From Brachycybe producta (Eukaryota; Arthropoda; Diplopoda; Playtdesmida; Andrognathidae): a DNA stretch of 64,000 bases. The position numbers and the translations under genes were made by a program. The notes under the pieces are model-generated. The model saw only the letters and a list, made by a program, of their open reading frames with translations, was not told where the DNA came from and ran no database searches. The stretch lies in assembly GCA_036925085.1 (NCBI GenBank), contig JAUPFP010000006.1, positions 4,057,131 to 4,121,130 on the forward strand. Direction: 5' to 3'. Shown here piece by piece: positions 14,301-22,300 of the stretch (position 1 is the stretch's first letter; every line of letters starts with the position of its first letter).

Positions 14301-14466
14301 AGCTACTCTCATGAAAGAACCATATATCGCATTGAAAACGTCGAGGCTTAACTGTCTTTTTGCATTCATTTATTTCCTTAGAAAAAAACCTTATACTTAC
14401 CAAACCAAAGTACGGACACATAATAACCAGTTGAAAGCAATTTCTTACTCAGTTGTAATTTCTCCA
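2147..14466 (-). CDS. Ferlin gene, partial (dysferlin/myoferlin/misfire-like)
   Basis: Small exons on the minus strand give a ferlin. In coding order: 14466-14401, 13633-13578, (11505-11477), 9579-9507, 9421-9312, 9235-9167, 8633-8590, 8522-8446, 7194-7091, 7014-6895, 6805-6705, 5384-5009, 3267-3127, 3035-2958, 2535-2456, 2375-2147. From 9579 to 2147 the 13 exons join in phase into 534 codons. Landmarks are the first C2 (YYVSVLWFGKKLKTRVIK), C2C (NPEWMQRLILPF), the ferlin motif ILPCFGPSYINFYGS, FRGRVFLRV, PDLFFWL and a DysF-type basic motif RRKWRRRMVW. Ferlins are C-terminally membrane-anchored, calcium-linked C2 proteins of membrane repair and fusion. C2D to C2F and the transmembrane end lie outside the window or were not found. 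Probable type: DysF-bearing ferlin. Confidence 0.88.
2456..2535 (-). CDS. Ferlin exon: DysF entry
   Basis: 80 bases; acceptor ttttaag, donor GG|gtaacg. Reads KSGGKSEIDAEHNWKTDGPW then FIFSEN. The W-x-x-D-G-x-W-F-x-x-P/S-E pattern matches the segment that opens the DysF region. Confidence 0.8.
2958..3035 (-). CDS. Ferlin exon: YEN / W-x-D-V-x-G-K
   Basis: 78 bases, phase 0/0; acceptor atatttag, donor AAG|gtttgg. Reads YENMITCFGKMKPSYGPCRW then TDVLGK. Y-E-N at the start and F/W-S/T-D-V-x-G-K at the end are ferlin hallmarks just before DysF. Confidence 0.88.
3127..3267 (-). CDS. Ferlin exon: FerB end
   Basis: 141 bases, phase 0/0; acceptor tttttttag, donor ACG|gtaatt. Reads NPYDSIGDDLRSPGEVRLNI then WFGSEVDVQSSLSTDSDVAA and FEFYAET. 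V-R-L-N-I-W-F-G and F-x-x-x-A-E-T are ferlin FerB/DysF-entry motifs. Confidence 0.9.
3775..4210 (+). mobile_element. Solo LTR of a retrotransposon, with target duplication
   Basis: 436 bases starting TGTAACACCC and ending CACTGTTACA, so the ends form a short inverted repeat. It is flanked by a perfect 4-bp direct repeat ATTT (3771-3774 and 4211-4214). A TATAAA lies at 3934-3939. No internal coding region, PBS-gag-pol or second LTR is present, so it is a solo LTR, most likely of a Ty3/gypsy-type element. It sits in a ferlin intron, antisense to the gene. Confidence 0.8.
4772..4816. repeat. Near-perfect palindrome
   Basis: Arms aatattgcaaatcgtgacat and atgtcacgatttgcaatatt with a 2-3-base centre, in a ferlin intron. 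It may be a minimal hairpin transposon; no related copy was noticed. Confidence 0.8.
5009..5384 (-). CDS. Ferlin exon: FerA/FerB region
   Basis: 376 bases, 1 base plus 125 codons; acceptor attctag, donor GAG|gtttga. A helical FerA-like stretch (KLAEECLRQIVKEADNLMLA) leads to WLRKLNEVQDLILIGFPDLF, then FWLCN and FFRISAADVWFS, and the conserved ferlin signature CGNLCDKF. The P-D-x-x-W-x and A-R-I-P-A-x-x-V-x-x-S/C-G-K features of FerB are matched loosely. Confidence 0.88.
5454..5542 (-). CDS. Possible ferlin exon (weak)
   Basis: An open 89-base segment between a tag acceptor and a CG|gtacga donor reads in part ISILPFFIDSCHR and ends in the phase needed by exon 5384-5009. Its start phase does not match 6705, so at least one other exon would be required. 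Similarity to the ferlin segment expected here is faint. Confidence 0.25.
6705..6805 (-). CDS. Ferlin exon: EISIGN strand
   Basis: 101 bases; acceptor gtttag, donor AA|gtagat. Reads MFCEKAKYFLRVIFMDCYLL then RDNDPKCIEISIG. The usual continuation (a Y-G-N-K segment and an L-P-W...W-E-D-I-S segment) was not found; direct joining to 5384 is in frame (AA+A). Confidence 0.85.
6895..7014 (-). CDS. Ferlin exon: FRGRVFLRV segment
   Basis: 120 bases, phase 0/0; acceptor gagtag, donor gtttag. Reads VSGCAFRGRVFLRVATFLGE then PVSLDNDKHQIPVVALQVAK. The A-F-R-G-R strand follows the FGP motif in all ferlins known to me. Confidence 0.9.
7091..7194 (-). CDS. Ferlin exon: FGPSYINFYGS motif
   Basis: 104 bases; acceptor tttaaag, donor CAG|gtccac. 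Reads ILPCFGPSYINFYGSQRYFN then LFEGNRTLAMNSAQ. F-x-P-x-FGP-x-YINLYGS is one of the most conserved ferlin motifs. Confidence 0.92.
7549..8001. repeat. MITE-like element with nested hairpin
   Basis: Begins agggttaccatacgtcctct and ends with gtcctctttt...gttaaccct, giving short terminal inverted repeats. A second hairpin (about 7810-7922; gagtggccaa ... ttggccactc) is inserted within it. Lies in a ferlin intron. Confidence 0.5.
8274..8291. repeat. Poly-G tract
   Basis: About 18 consecutive G between ccattgg and ctgtaattg; similar G tracts occur at 39299-39316 and 44800-44810. Confidence 0.9.
8446..8522 (-). CDS. Ferlin exon: C2C, last strands
   Basis: 77 bases; acceptor tatttcag, donor G|gtcagt. 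Reads DFISKDDLVATVVLPLSKLT then AGGQP. The K-D-D-L-V-A-T/L-S-K-L pattern is the ferlin C2C end. Confidence 0.88.
8590..8633 (-). CDS. Ferlin exon: C2C, 44-nt
   Basis: 44 bases; acceptor attcgag, donor AA|gtaaga. Reads LPLTDWTLRFELKD. Placed by phase between LPFV and DFISKDDLV; the joined strand is the usual R-F-x-L-x-D-x-D segment of the domain. Confidence 0.7.
8790..9151. mobile_element. Family A foldback element, left-truncated copy
   Basis: Right arm only: caatggagtttaacac, gtgcacattgcactttga, aacattgggtctatgggctc and the terminus gatgtagcctcttaa. Ends at TTAA (9148-9151), 16 bases from ferlin exon 9167-9235. Confidence 0.85.
9167..9235 (-). CDS. Ferlin exon: C2C, NPEW motif
   Basis: 69 bases, phase 0/0; acceptor gtttcag, donor gtaagt. 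Reads VRTKTIHHNSNPEWMQRLIL then PFV. N-P-x-W followed by L-x-L-P-F is a ferlin C2C signature. Confidence 0.88.
9312..9421 (-). CDS. Ferlin exon: C2C, calcium-loop region
   Basis: 110 bases; acceptor ttttcag, donor CAG|gtgcca. Reads DYGLLANCRNPFRPTTDDSK then SHSIDPYLVVTFADEQ. The DPY-x-V-x-F strand is typical of C2 domains. Confidence 0.85.
9507..9579 (-). CDS. Ferlin exon: start of C2C
   Basis: 73 bases, acceptor gaaacag, donor T|gtacac. Reads DSMDENQKVGYFVVDVYHAE then CLPH; this is the first strand of the C2 domain that precedes the FGP-x-Y-I-N motif. A foldback element (9599-9982) is inserted 20 bases upstream of the acceptor. An acidic stretch beyond it (GAT TAT GAT GAC near 10010-10050) might be the preceding exon, but its phase does not fit cleanly. 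Confidence 0.7.
9599..9982. mobile_element. Family A foldback element, short complete copy
   Basis: 384 bases between two TTAA sites, starting ttaagaggctgcatcgcaaa and ending gcgatttagcctcttaa. Both terminal arms are present and the interior is deleted. TTAA flanks and terminal inverted repeats point to a piggyBac-type mobilising system. It lies directly upstream of ferlin exon 9579-9507. Confidence 0.85.
10548..10968. repeat. Family B element (GGTGGGACGAATCC termini)
   Basis: About 420 bases from ggtatgggacattcgaat to gattcgtcccacctt; inner arms caagattcaaaaactcgatt and aggattcgagaaattcg. A core gagtgccacactg with ATT repeats is shared with the copies at 20341 and 39291. Confidence 0.75.
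11477..11505 (-). CDS. Possible ferlin microexon (TFKFGLK)
   Basis: After a T-rich acceptor (ttttttacgaagaag) the frame reads TFKFGLKVE, which would follow NLRWDQ as the C2 strand does in ferlins (W-N-E-T-F-x-W). The donor could be at 11477 (gtaaca) or 11485 (gtagaa), so length is 29 or 21 bases. The match is short and the rest of this C2 domain was not located. Confidence 0.35.
11548..11736. repeat. Hairpin repeat, family C
   Basis: Arms cctaggcaatctgcaaaaca and gttttgcagatagcctaggc; the middle reads caacctg...caggttgg. Related copies at 33895-34042 and 52758-52914. Confidence 0.8.
12240..13545. repeat. Family D repeat cluster (GATGAACATTGGGGTAACTC)
   Basis: Repeated units gatgaacat...gggtaactctaaaacc and their complements ggttttagagttaccc...ttcatcc, plus degenerate tandem runs (accatgttcatcaccataa, 12860-13070). 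The same unit lies inside family G elements and around the mariner at 49281. Confidence 0.7.
12551..12736. repeat. Hairpin repeat, family E
   Basis: Terminal arms taggcttaccacctttcctc and ggtggcaagcctaa; inner copies of aggaccgtcttccacg and cgttcgtgaaggatggtcct. Second copy in the other orientation at 18275-18483. Confidence 0.75.
13578..13633 (-). CDS. Ferlin exon: first C2 domain, strand 4
   Basis: 56 bases; acceptor ttcaacag, donor CAA|gtaaag. Reads KKLKTRVIKDSENLRWDQ, the ferlin/C2 pattern in which a KT-V-I strand is followed by N-x-x-W. Phase 1 in, phase 0 out. Confidence 0.75.
13790..14352. repeat. Family F repeat, rearranged copy
   Basis: Contains (GA)n at 13835-13851, ggcaacactattgttgactc, and two inverted gcatcaaaatccgaaccct-type blocks (13905-13930 and 14193-14213). 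Its right end (agctactctcatgaaag) matches the element at 51642. Confidence 0.6.
14401..14466 (-). CDS. Ferlin exon: first C2 domain, strands 2-3
   Basis: 66 bases, phase 1 in and phase 1 out; acceptor ttatttcag, donor gtaagt. Reads EKLQLSKKLLSTGYYVSVLW then FG. It joins in phase to 13633-13578 to give YYVSVLWFGKKLKTRVIK, a C2 beta-3/beta-4 pattern. The preceding exon(s) with the initiator were not identified; a weak candidate ends near 14600. Confidence 0.7.
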
Positions 14467-15613
14467 CTGAAATAATTGTGATTTTAAGAAACATTTTACG
14501 TTCAATTAATGTCACAATTGTCTCTTCTTTCCCTTCATTGCACATGTCTTTCAAATATCGGTATTCAGGTCATGACAGCAGGTCACGTGGCTCACCAGAT
14601 TCGCGCGTCAAGTGCAAGGTTTGTAGAGTAAGTAAGGTGTGCTCATAATGTTCAGCCAATAAAAAATGGGCTCCCCCTGGAACAATAGCTCTGTGACGTC
14701 ACAAGATTTACAATGAGAGAAGTCATCAACATGAACGCGGGATTACAAGTTCGTGATTAAAATAGAACATGAATTAAAAAAAATATCAGATGCATCATAT
14801 GTCTATTGAGCTATTTTATTCTTTCCTTTGTTTGATTCTTTTTATTTTTATTTAAACTTAAATTTTAACATAAATTTATTTGTTTTAAGTTGGTTTTTTT
14901 TGTAATGTGTAATGTCTTATTATTGACCATTGATTCCATTGTAAGTTGTTTATGTAACCTTTTGTGGTCATTTTCAATAAACTCCAATTATATCATGTAA
15001 CTATGGATATTTTTAATTATGCAAAAAAGTATTCACATCCATTCATTTTTATAAAATGACAAAATATACTTTCTGATAGTAAAAACAAATGTTCAGAAAC
15101 TACAGCTTAGATCAAACTTGATTTTAACTAACAATACTACACCCTCCCCAATATGTTTTTATATTTACAAAAAAAAAAAAAAAACAAGATAATTACAATT
15201 TGAAAATAACAATATATTCTGTAACTATTTAAATGCAATAGTTTAATTATCGGAAGAAATATTTAGAATATTATTACTTGTTGAAAAGTTGATTGAAAAT
15301 CAACTGAATCACATCACGAATCCCAGCCTTATTAACTATCGTGTCATAAAAAATTACAGATTTTACTTCAAACATAAAATTTTTTTTAAAAAAATTTCCG
15401 AAACTCACTTAACTGGAACACAAAAGTAAAAAAAAATCCATTATACAATATAGCTTACCAGAAAATATATAATGAATCAGTTCGTATATAGCATGAATCA
15501 AATAAAACAAAATAAGAACAACATAATTATTAGCTACCTGTTCTTCATCATATTCATGAAGCTGCTCTCTAGATTAGAAGGCTTCAATTTCTTATAACCT
15601 TCAAATAAAACAC

Positions 15614-16345
15614 TTAAAAGAGGCTACATCACAAACTGACTTCGAAAAATCTCCGCAAAGAGCGCTAGCATCGTTTTTCTATTGCGCCCATAGACCCAAT
15701 ATGTTAATGAAAAAATGTTCATTTTTAAAATACACAGTCCAATATTAAGTTTTCAAAGTGCAATGTGCACCTTAAATATATGCTGATCCAGTGATAAAAT
15801 TACAAAAAATAGCTAACTCTCATGATAAAATCCATTGAGTATGTGCTCGTAAGCAAAAAACATCCATTAAAATGCTCGTAAAAATACCTAAAAATAATTT
15901 TAAAAACCACAATTCTACCACAGTGAAGCCAACACATTGGCGCAAGTGCTGATTTTTTTTCTGGTTTTTTAAAATAATTTTTACGAATTTTTACCAGCAA
16001 TTTAATGGATTTTTTTTTTCTTATTTGGGCGTACTCAATGGAGTTTAACATAAGAATTAGAAATTCGCGATTTTGAAATAGTTTTTAAAAATATAACCGC
16101 ACTTACCAATATTTTGTCATTCTATCACTCGATCAGCATATATTTAAGGTGCACATTGCGCTTTGAAAACTTAATATTGGACAACTTTAAATATGGAAAC
16201 ATAAACATATTGCCGTGACTGTGTACTGTGTATTTGAAAAATTTGCGTTTTTTCTTTAACATTGGGTCTATGCGCTCAATAGAAAAACGATGCTAGCGCT
16301 CCTTATGAAGATTTTTCGAAGTAATTTTGTGATGTAGCCTCTTAA
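15614..16345. mobile_element. Family A foldback element, full-length copy
   Basis: 732 bases from ttaaaagaggctacatcaca to gatgtagcctcttaa. The arms are near-complete reverse complements of each other and meet at gccaacacattggcgc. No coding capacity. Confidence 0.9.
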
Positions 16346-16645
16346 ATAGGTTTTATTTAAAAACTTTTATTATATAATGTAAAAGGCATTTGTAAACTAT
16401 TGCTACTGTATTTGGAAATTGCTTTAGTAACGATTGCAGATGAACTGCTTTAGTTTTGCTAAAGTGGCGTAAGGGTATCGGAACTCATTGGAATTGAACA
16501 CGGTTAAGATGCATCACGAGGCAACCCATCTGCTACCAAGTCGTACCATTACAACAAAAACCTTTTTCTAAAAGTAGCTAACGACATTCCCTTGAGAAAT
16601 CTTTGATTTAGTCCCCATATGCAGAAATTTAACATATGACATATC

Positions 16646-16893
16646 ACACCTCGGCTGGAAGCGTGGCACAACTAAAAAAAAACACTTTATTTGGAAAATG
16701 AGTTTAAAGTTGCATTTTTTTCTATCTCAATCTATTGTAGGGAAACCAAATAAACCAATATTGTGAATAGTTAAAACGGTGTTTGCACTTGAGTAGCTCA
16801 GCAAAGTAAGTAGTGAATCTGCTATTAACTTTAAACTTATTTTCCCGAAAAAGTGTTTTTTTAGCTGCGCCACTCTTCCAGCCGAGGTGCGAT
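16646..16893. repeat. Foldback element with flanking direct repeats
   Basis: Arms cacctcggctggaagcgtgg and ccactcttccagccgaggtg, with internal inverted aaacactttatttgg/ccgaaaaagtgttt. gcagaaattt flanks both sides (16621-16630 and 16896-16905), possibly target duplications. A related arm occurs at 44845-44910. Confidence 0.7.
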
Positions 16894-17264
16894 ATGCAGA
16901 AATTTTTAGATAAAGCTCATACAATTATATGCGGAAATGTCCTAATTCCCATTGAAGACCAGCATAAGTAGAAAAAGGATTGTGTATTTGCATAGTTATT
17001 GAAATATTTTATGAAGGATGTCTTTAAAGAAAGATATAACGGCATGACTCTTAATAAAAAAAACTCCACAATTCAAGAATCAAACCGAGGTTCTCTCACA
17101 TAGCATACGAGTACTCTGCACCAGTGGTCTCCAAAGTGGGGTTCGTGCACCTTTTTGCTGTCCATGAAGGTGCACGACATATGTAATCAGTTGATCCTTA
17201 TTCAATTTTATTGATAAATGTGCCAGTAACTTACAAAAAAAACCCGATGCAGTGAATTTTTCAT

Positions 17265-17400
17265 AGACTATCCTCTATCCTCTTCGTGGCTGCCCAACAA
17301 TTCAACCCATACAACATAGATGGTCTAACCACTGTCCTAAAAACTTGCCCTTTAGTTTTATTGGCATCCTCCTGTCACATAATACCCCACATGCCAACCT
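17265..17400 (-). pseudogene. LINE reverse-transcriptase fragment
   Basis: On the minus strand, GVLCDRRMPIKLKGKF in one frame continues, after a one-base shift, as FRTVVRPSMLYGLNCWAATK. The L-K-G-K-F-x-R-T-x-x-R-P-x-M-L-Y-G-x-x-C-W-A pattern is typical of the C-terminal part of non-LTR retrotransposon RT. It is truncated at both ends and frameshifted, so dead. Confidence 0.75.
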
Positions 17401-17621
17401 AATTTGATCCTATCATATTAAAACCTCGCCTGTACCAGAGAGTTGTGCTGAACAGCAAAATGGCGGCTGTAAAGAAACTGGACCATGAATAGGGGTAGAC
17501 GAAGCGCCTGCAATAAACCTTGGGACCAACATGACAAGAGGTACTTGTCACGTGACTCTGGGCAAAACTTATTGTGAAACATGGCATTCCTTGGATAAAT
17601 TGTTGAGTCACCTTGGATCCA

Positions 17622-17660
17622 CCGTCTTTTCGCAGCTCCTATGGGGATTTAGCCTCTTAA
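17622..17660. mobile_element. Family A terminal fragment
   Basis: Only the right terminus remains: ggggatttagcctcttaa. Confidence 0.6.
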
Positions 17661-18274
17661 CTAGCTATTGAGTTCTGATATTACTGAAACAATTAAGATA
17701 TTTTTCAGCTTACTAGTTTAGTACTTTACTACAAGTATAGTCATTAATTACCAGAACAGGTCTATATATGCAGTTCGTGAAACCCATAAATACTAATCCT
17801 ATGCAAGCAAATACGAATGGCTGCCACCATACTGAAGCAAAATGTATACAATGTACACATATCAGCTTAAGGTATTTCATTTTTTTTAAAATAAGCTTCT
17901 ATCGTGTATATTTTACAGAATGCCAAATGACGTAATAGCTAAACTACCTTCATATAAAATATAATCGTTCACAAATCTCATGGTTATAACTTATTAATGT
18001 AGCTACATCATCCCAGAGGCTGTTTGCAGCTTGCGATTATTCATTTAACTGTGAGGTTAATACTGCTCAAAGCACCATATTTAATTTTGCTTCGAAAAGT
18101 CGTGGCACCCCTCTAGCAAAATTCATGGCACACTATTGTGCAGTGGAATACACTTTGGAAACCACTGGTGTAGTGCAGTGGTCTCGAAATGTTTTTGATC
18201 GCCTACCCCAAATAAAGAATAGTCTCGCCCATAGCCTCCTTATCCTTATTATAAGAAGGTTATGTCCTGTCTGG

Positions 18275-18483
18275 GCTTGCCACCTGTAGTGGACAGTCCT
18301 CCATTTGGACTCCTCAGGCCAGGACTATCCTCCACGAACGTATTTAAGTTTTTATACAATTTATTGTGTGGAGGACATGTTTGCCTTCGTGGAGGAATCC
18401 AGGAGGATGGTCCTGGTCAGAGGACATTTCTTCCAAATGGTGGACTGTCATCCACAAAGGTGGAAAGGTGGCAAGCCTAGTCC
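18275..18483. repeat. Hairpin repeat, family E (second copy)
   Basis: gcttgccacctgtagtggac to aggtggcaagcctag, with the same core (acgaacgtatttaag, tttattgtgtggaggacatg) as 12551-12736 in opposite orientation. Confidence 0.75.
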
Positions 18484-18850
18484 TGCCTCACATGATACAA
18501 AAGTCTGCCGTTAGTGTAATAGGCGTTGCTGTCTGCCCCTTCTACGTGTACGTGAGTGTCGCCGCTAACATTTCCTTGCATGTTTTGTGTTCATGATCGT
18601 GTAATTTAAAAATACAAGTTAATATTTGTTATACCTTAAATAATTTTCTTATTTTTTCTGTGAATAAAAACTTGCCTTAGGAGAAAAAAAATACAAAAAG
18701 AAAATATTAAATTTTCGTGGCGTACACAGACGTATCGACTCGCGTGCCCCCCTCGGCTACGCGTACCCCACTTTGGAAACCATTGGTGTAGTGCATAAAT
18801 GTTATAAAACGTTTCCCTTTGTTTCATTTTTTTTTCCAATATAGTTAAAA

Positions 18851-18856
18851 TTTATT
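18851..18856 (-). terminator. Candidate SARM1 poly(A) signal
   Basis: AATAAA on the minus strand about 165 bases after the SARM1 stop. The 3' region beyond it merges with a dispersed repeat (gagaaccactgc-type), so the true 3' end is uncertain. Confidence 0.35.
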
Positions 18857-19018
18857 TAAAATATATTAACACATTCAATATAGCATCCAAAATTTTGCAG
18901 CACACCTAGCAAATTTATGGCACATTGGTGTACCGTGGCACCCCGTTTGAGAACCACTGCATTAGACCAAACATGTTCTTGACAGCCTTTCACAGGGATG
19001 ATTAAAATAGCATTCGAG

Positions 19019-19301
19019 TTATTCTGGCATATGTGTGACGATACCATTAACAACAACGGAATCTTTTCCATTGACTAATGCGGTCTCCCTACAGTCTTTA
19101 TCGGAATTGTGACTTCCCTTTGATTCATTGCTTTGACTGCGTTGATACGTGCCGGGGCGTCCCATCGTACTTGGAGTGCCAGGCGTTCCAGCTCCTCCGA
19201 GAGGAATCGTCCGACCGAGAACACCATCTCCGACTTTTGTTTCACCTCTGATAAATCTTTCCAATTTTTCCACACAAGCTTCTTGGTAATCATGAATCCA
19301 C
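19019..19301 (-). CDS. SARM1: SARM1 terminal exon: last TIR helix and tail
   Basis: 283 bases; acceptor tttaaag. Starts [20 protein letters not shown] (last TIR helix) and is followed by a disordered Gly/Pro/Ser tail ([20 protein letters not shown]). It ends [12 protein letters not shown] and a stop at 19019-19021. The tail is not found in vertebrate SARM1 but resembles the fly arrangement. Confidence 0.95.
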
Positions 19302-22300
19302 CTTTAAATACGTAATATAGATAATATTTTAGAAAACCATTTTTCTAGCATGTCTGCATGTTATGTAAAATAAAGTACTACAGTGTAACGAAACGGTAAT
19401 TCCGTTATTTTGCCTACTGGGGATTATTTCCTTTGAACTCACCCTGTACTCGCTGAGATCAGCAGCTGTGCTGATCTACCTCTTTTTCTCTTCTCTTCTG
19501 CATCTGCGCCAAAAGTTCTTTATAACTTTCGGCCGGAAGTTTGAATTTGCAGACGAGTTTGCTGCATGCTTAGTGGCGTCCCTGGGAAAGGGGGTGTGGC
19601 CAAGTATGAGTATAAAAAGGCACGCAGTTCGAATTTCTCGGTTCTTCTCAGTGAAATCGCTTTCACATTTTCAGGTTCCGAAAATATTACTTGAGGGACC
19701 GCTTTCGTTGTTCATTGCATGTATTTTATTCTTGTTACGCAAGGGAAACAAACTCGTTTCTTTCGTTTATTTGTTTGTGGAATAAACATTTCGTTTATTC
19801 AACATTAAGCTTCTTCTTTTCATTTCTTTCGAAGTTTCCACAGATATTTGGGTTATTTTCCCACTCTTCGTGTGATGCCAGTGACGGTCATCTGAGCCCT
19901 CATTATTAGAAAGCCCGGTTCGTCACAACATATTATATAAGACCTAGCACACTGTATTGTACCACGAAAGTTGCGATTAAAGACGAACAAAATTCTTTCT
20001 TTACCTTACGCCATTGAAGTAACACACAGCACGCATATCTTCAGGTAGCTGTTCCGGTTCTGGCCACTGGAAGTTATCCGTTAATGGAATAATATTGCAA
20101 TGACTAGTAAGAGCTGCAACAACTTCCTACAAAAGAGAACCACACAAACAAGCAATTAAGTATTTTTATTACAATGTTATGTAATTTTTCACTGCAAATT
20201 ACATAGTAACATGAAAAATAACCTAAGAGCCTAGATACAGTGTTTAATTCAAAATTTCGCCGAATGTAGGTGCTGCAATTGTTTTTGGCATAAAAATGGT
20301 TTTGACCAGGTATAAAGTCACATAAAAAATAAAAATAAACTAGGGATGGAACATTCGAATCCCACAAATCTTGAAAAATATTCGAGACTCGAAAACTCAA
20401 ATTCTCGTGCTTTTTTCGTCTTTCGAATCCTAACCACCCAAAAAAAAACTTAAAAACTTTGGTAAAATTAGTTTTAACTCCATTGACGTCCAATAGAAGC
20501 GTTCATTAACAAACAAAAAACGGCGATTGTTGCAATTTTGGTGGTCGGACCCAGATCACCAACATCACCTTATGGCGACCCTGAGTGCCACACTTTTTTT
20601 TATTAATAATAATTTAATATTTAATATTATTTCATATATTTGTATTTTCTTAATAAATAATATAGGATTCTTATATAAAGGATTCAAGATTCGGGAGATT
20701 CAAAAGATTCGAGAACCTTTTAGGATTCGGATGTGAGAAAATTTAGGATTTGTCCCACGTCTACTTAAAAGTTTTTTTAAGGAAAAATATGTAGAGCTCT
20801 AGTAACAGTCCAACTTGAAAGTCTGCTATAAAGTACACATGCACGTCGTAACCCGAACTAATTGATGCAAGGCGTGTTTGCATTATTGAAATGTTTAAAT
20901 TAAACAGATTGAATAAAAACAATATAATTATTACAAATTGTTACCAAACATAATACGACTCGTAAATACACGTGAATGCAGATACTTTTTAATTTTTAAA
21001 AATCACTAGTTTTAGCTTGTTTTGATTTTTAATGGCAATTTGAAAGCATAATCGTATTCATATTACGGGAAGTTCGGTCTATGGTGGGTTTATTTGGATT
21101 GCAGCGATTGCACTGTATAGTAAATAACTTAAAAGTTTAGCAACAAATCTAAAAAAAAAATACAAACTCTATGAATCCAATCTTTGTGATCATTGTCTCC
21201 AATGCACCTGTCCAGAGACGACTGCGTAAGCACAAGGATTAAATGTTTAGCTTGACGAACACTCTGAAGCAAATTATTATCGAATTTTCCAGCTTCTAGG
21301 CGTTCGACGTCGATAAAAACTCGGAACCCACGTAATTCCAAGTGTACCTTCAACAAACTAAACCAAAAAAACAAAAAACAAATGTTTGCAAATCATAACA
21401 AACTGAAACAAACTATATTATAGTCAACCAACCTTGCTAGTTGAGAACCATTTGATCGTCGGTAACTAATGAAAACATCGATATTCTTATCTACATTTAC
21501 TTCCGGATTACATACTCCGGTTGTCACTAAAGGAGAAAAAAATCATGGTTGTTACAAATAAAACAAAAAGGCGTGTAAATAAGCAACAGTCAAATGATTA
21601 GAAAACACAAATGAAATTTCAGGTAGTTTGTAACAACATAAGAACATTTAAACGTACGAAAATGCGAAACATTAGTCAAAAGCAATTGAACTTCACAAAC
21701 ACGTTTAAGAAAGTCGTTTCTTAAAGGCTAGTAGTACACACCAGGATTCTTTGTTGCGGGGTTGAATCGTGTCAGTTGCGATTCAGACCCGCAACAATGT
21801 ATTGGAGCAGCCCCGCAACAATGTATCGCAACAAAGAATCCTGGTGTGTATTAGCCATAAGAAAAAAATAATTCATACAGCATTTTTTTTGCAGTGTCAA
21901 TAATGAGAATGAGAGCTTTGTGTTGCTATTTTCACGTTATTTTAAAGCCGGGTATGTATTCACCAAAAGAGCGAGCAAAAGCAAACATTTGCTTGTTTTT
22001 GTCTACGTTTGCTCGTGTTCCCTTGAAATGCTCACCTTCTTGTTCGAGAGCACTCTAGCACTCTAACCTGCACAAGCATTTCAACAATGCAATAATCACC
22101 GCCGACACTAAACCACGACGAACAAGTCTTTTCTTTGATTATATTAATTAATTAGCACATCCAAAATGAAATCCGAAATTTCACGTTACACCTAGCAAAA
22201 CATGGCAGCTGGTGTACATACACATATTTTGTTACGTTAACAACTATCTGAAATTTCAACTTTTATAGTTTCGAAAATATTCATCTTTTAGGCCTTGTTT

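Larger units (their letters stand above)
14500..18850. other. Intergenic interval between ferlin and SARM1
   Basis: Holds repeats: a family A copy (15614-16345), a foldback (16646-16893), a LINE scrap, a family E hairpin and several copies of a dispersed gagaaccactgc/ggaaaccactgg repeat (18100-18180, 18760-18790, 18940-18960). An open segment at 15530-15590 (minus; YKKLKPSNLESSF) has splice-like ends but no recognisable homology. The missing 5' exon(s) of the ferlin should lie here. Confidence 0.5.

Noticed and set aside
14590..14650. Possible first ferlin exon reading LLTLQTLHLTRES before EKLQLSKK
   Set aside because: Phase and donor fit, but no ATG is in frame, and the sequence resembles a dispersed block seen near 34880 (ttactctacaaaccttg).
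15530..15590. Minus-strand open segment with exon-like borders (YKKLKPSNLESSF)
   Set aside because: No C2 or ferlin similarity; could be an unplaced 5' exon but evidence is too thin.
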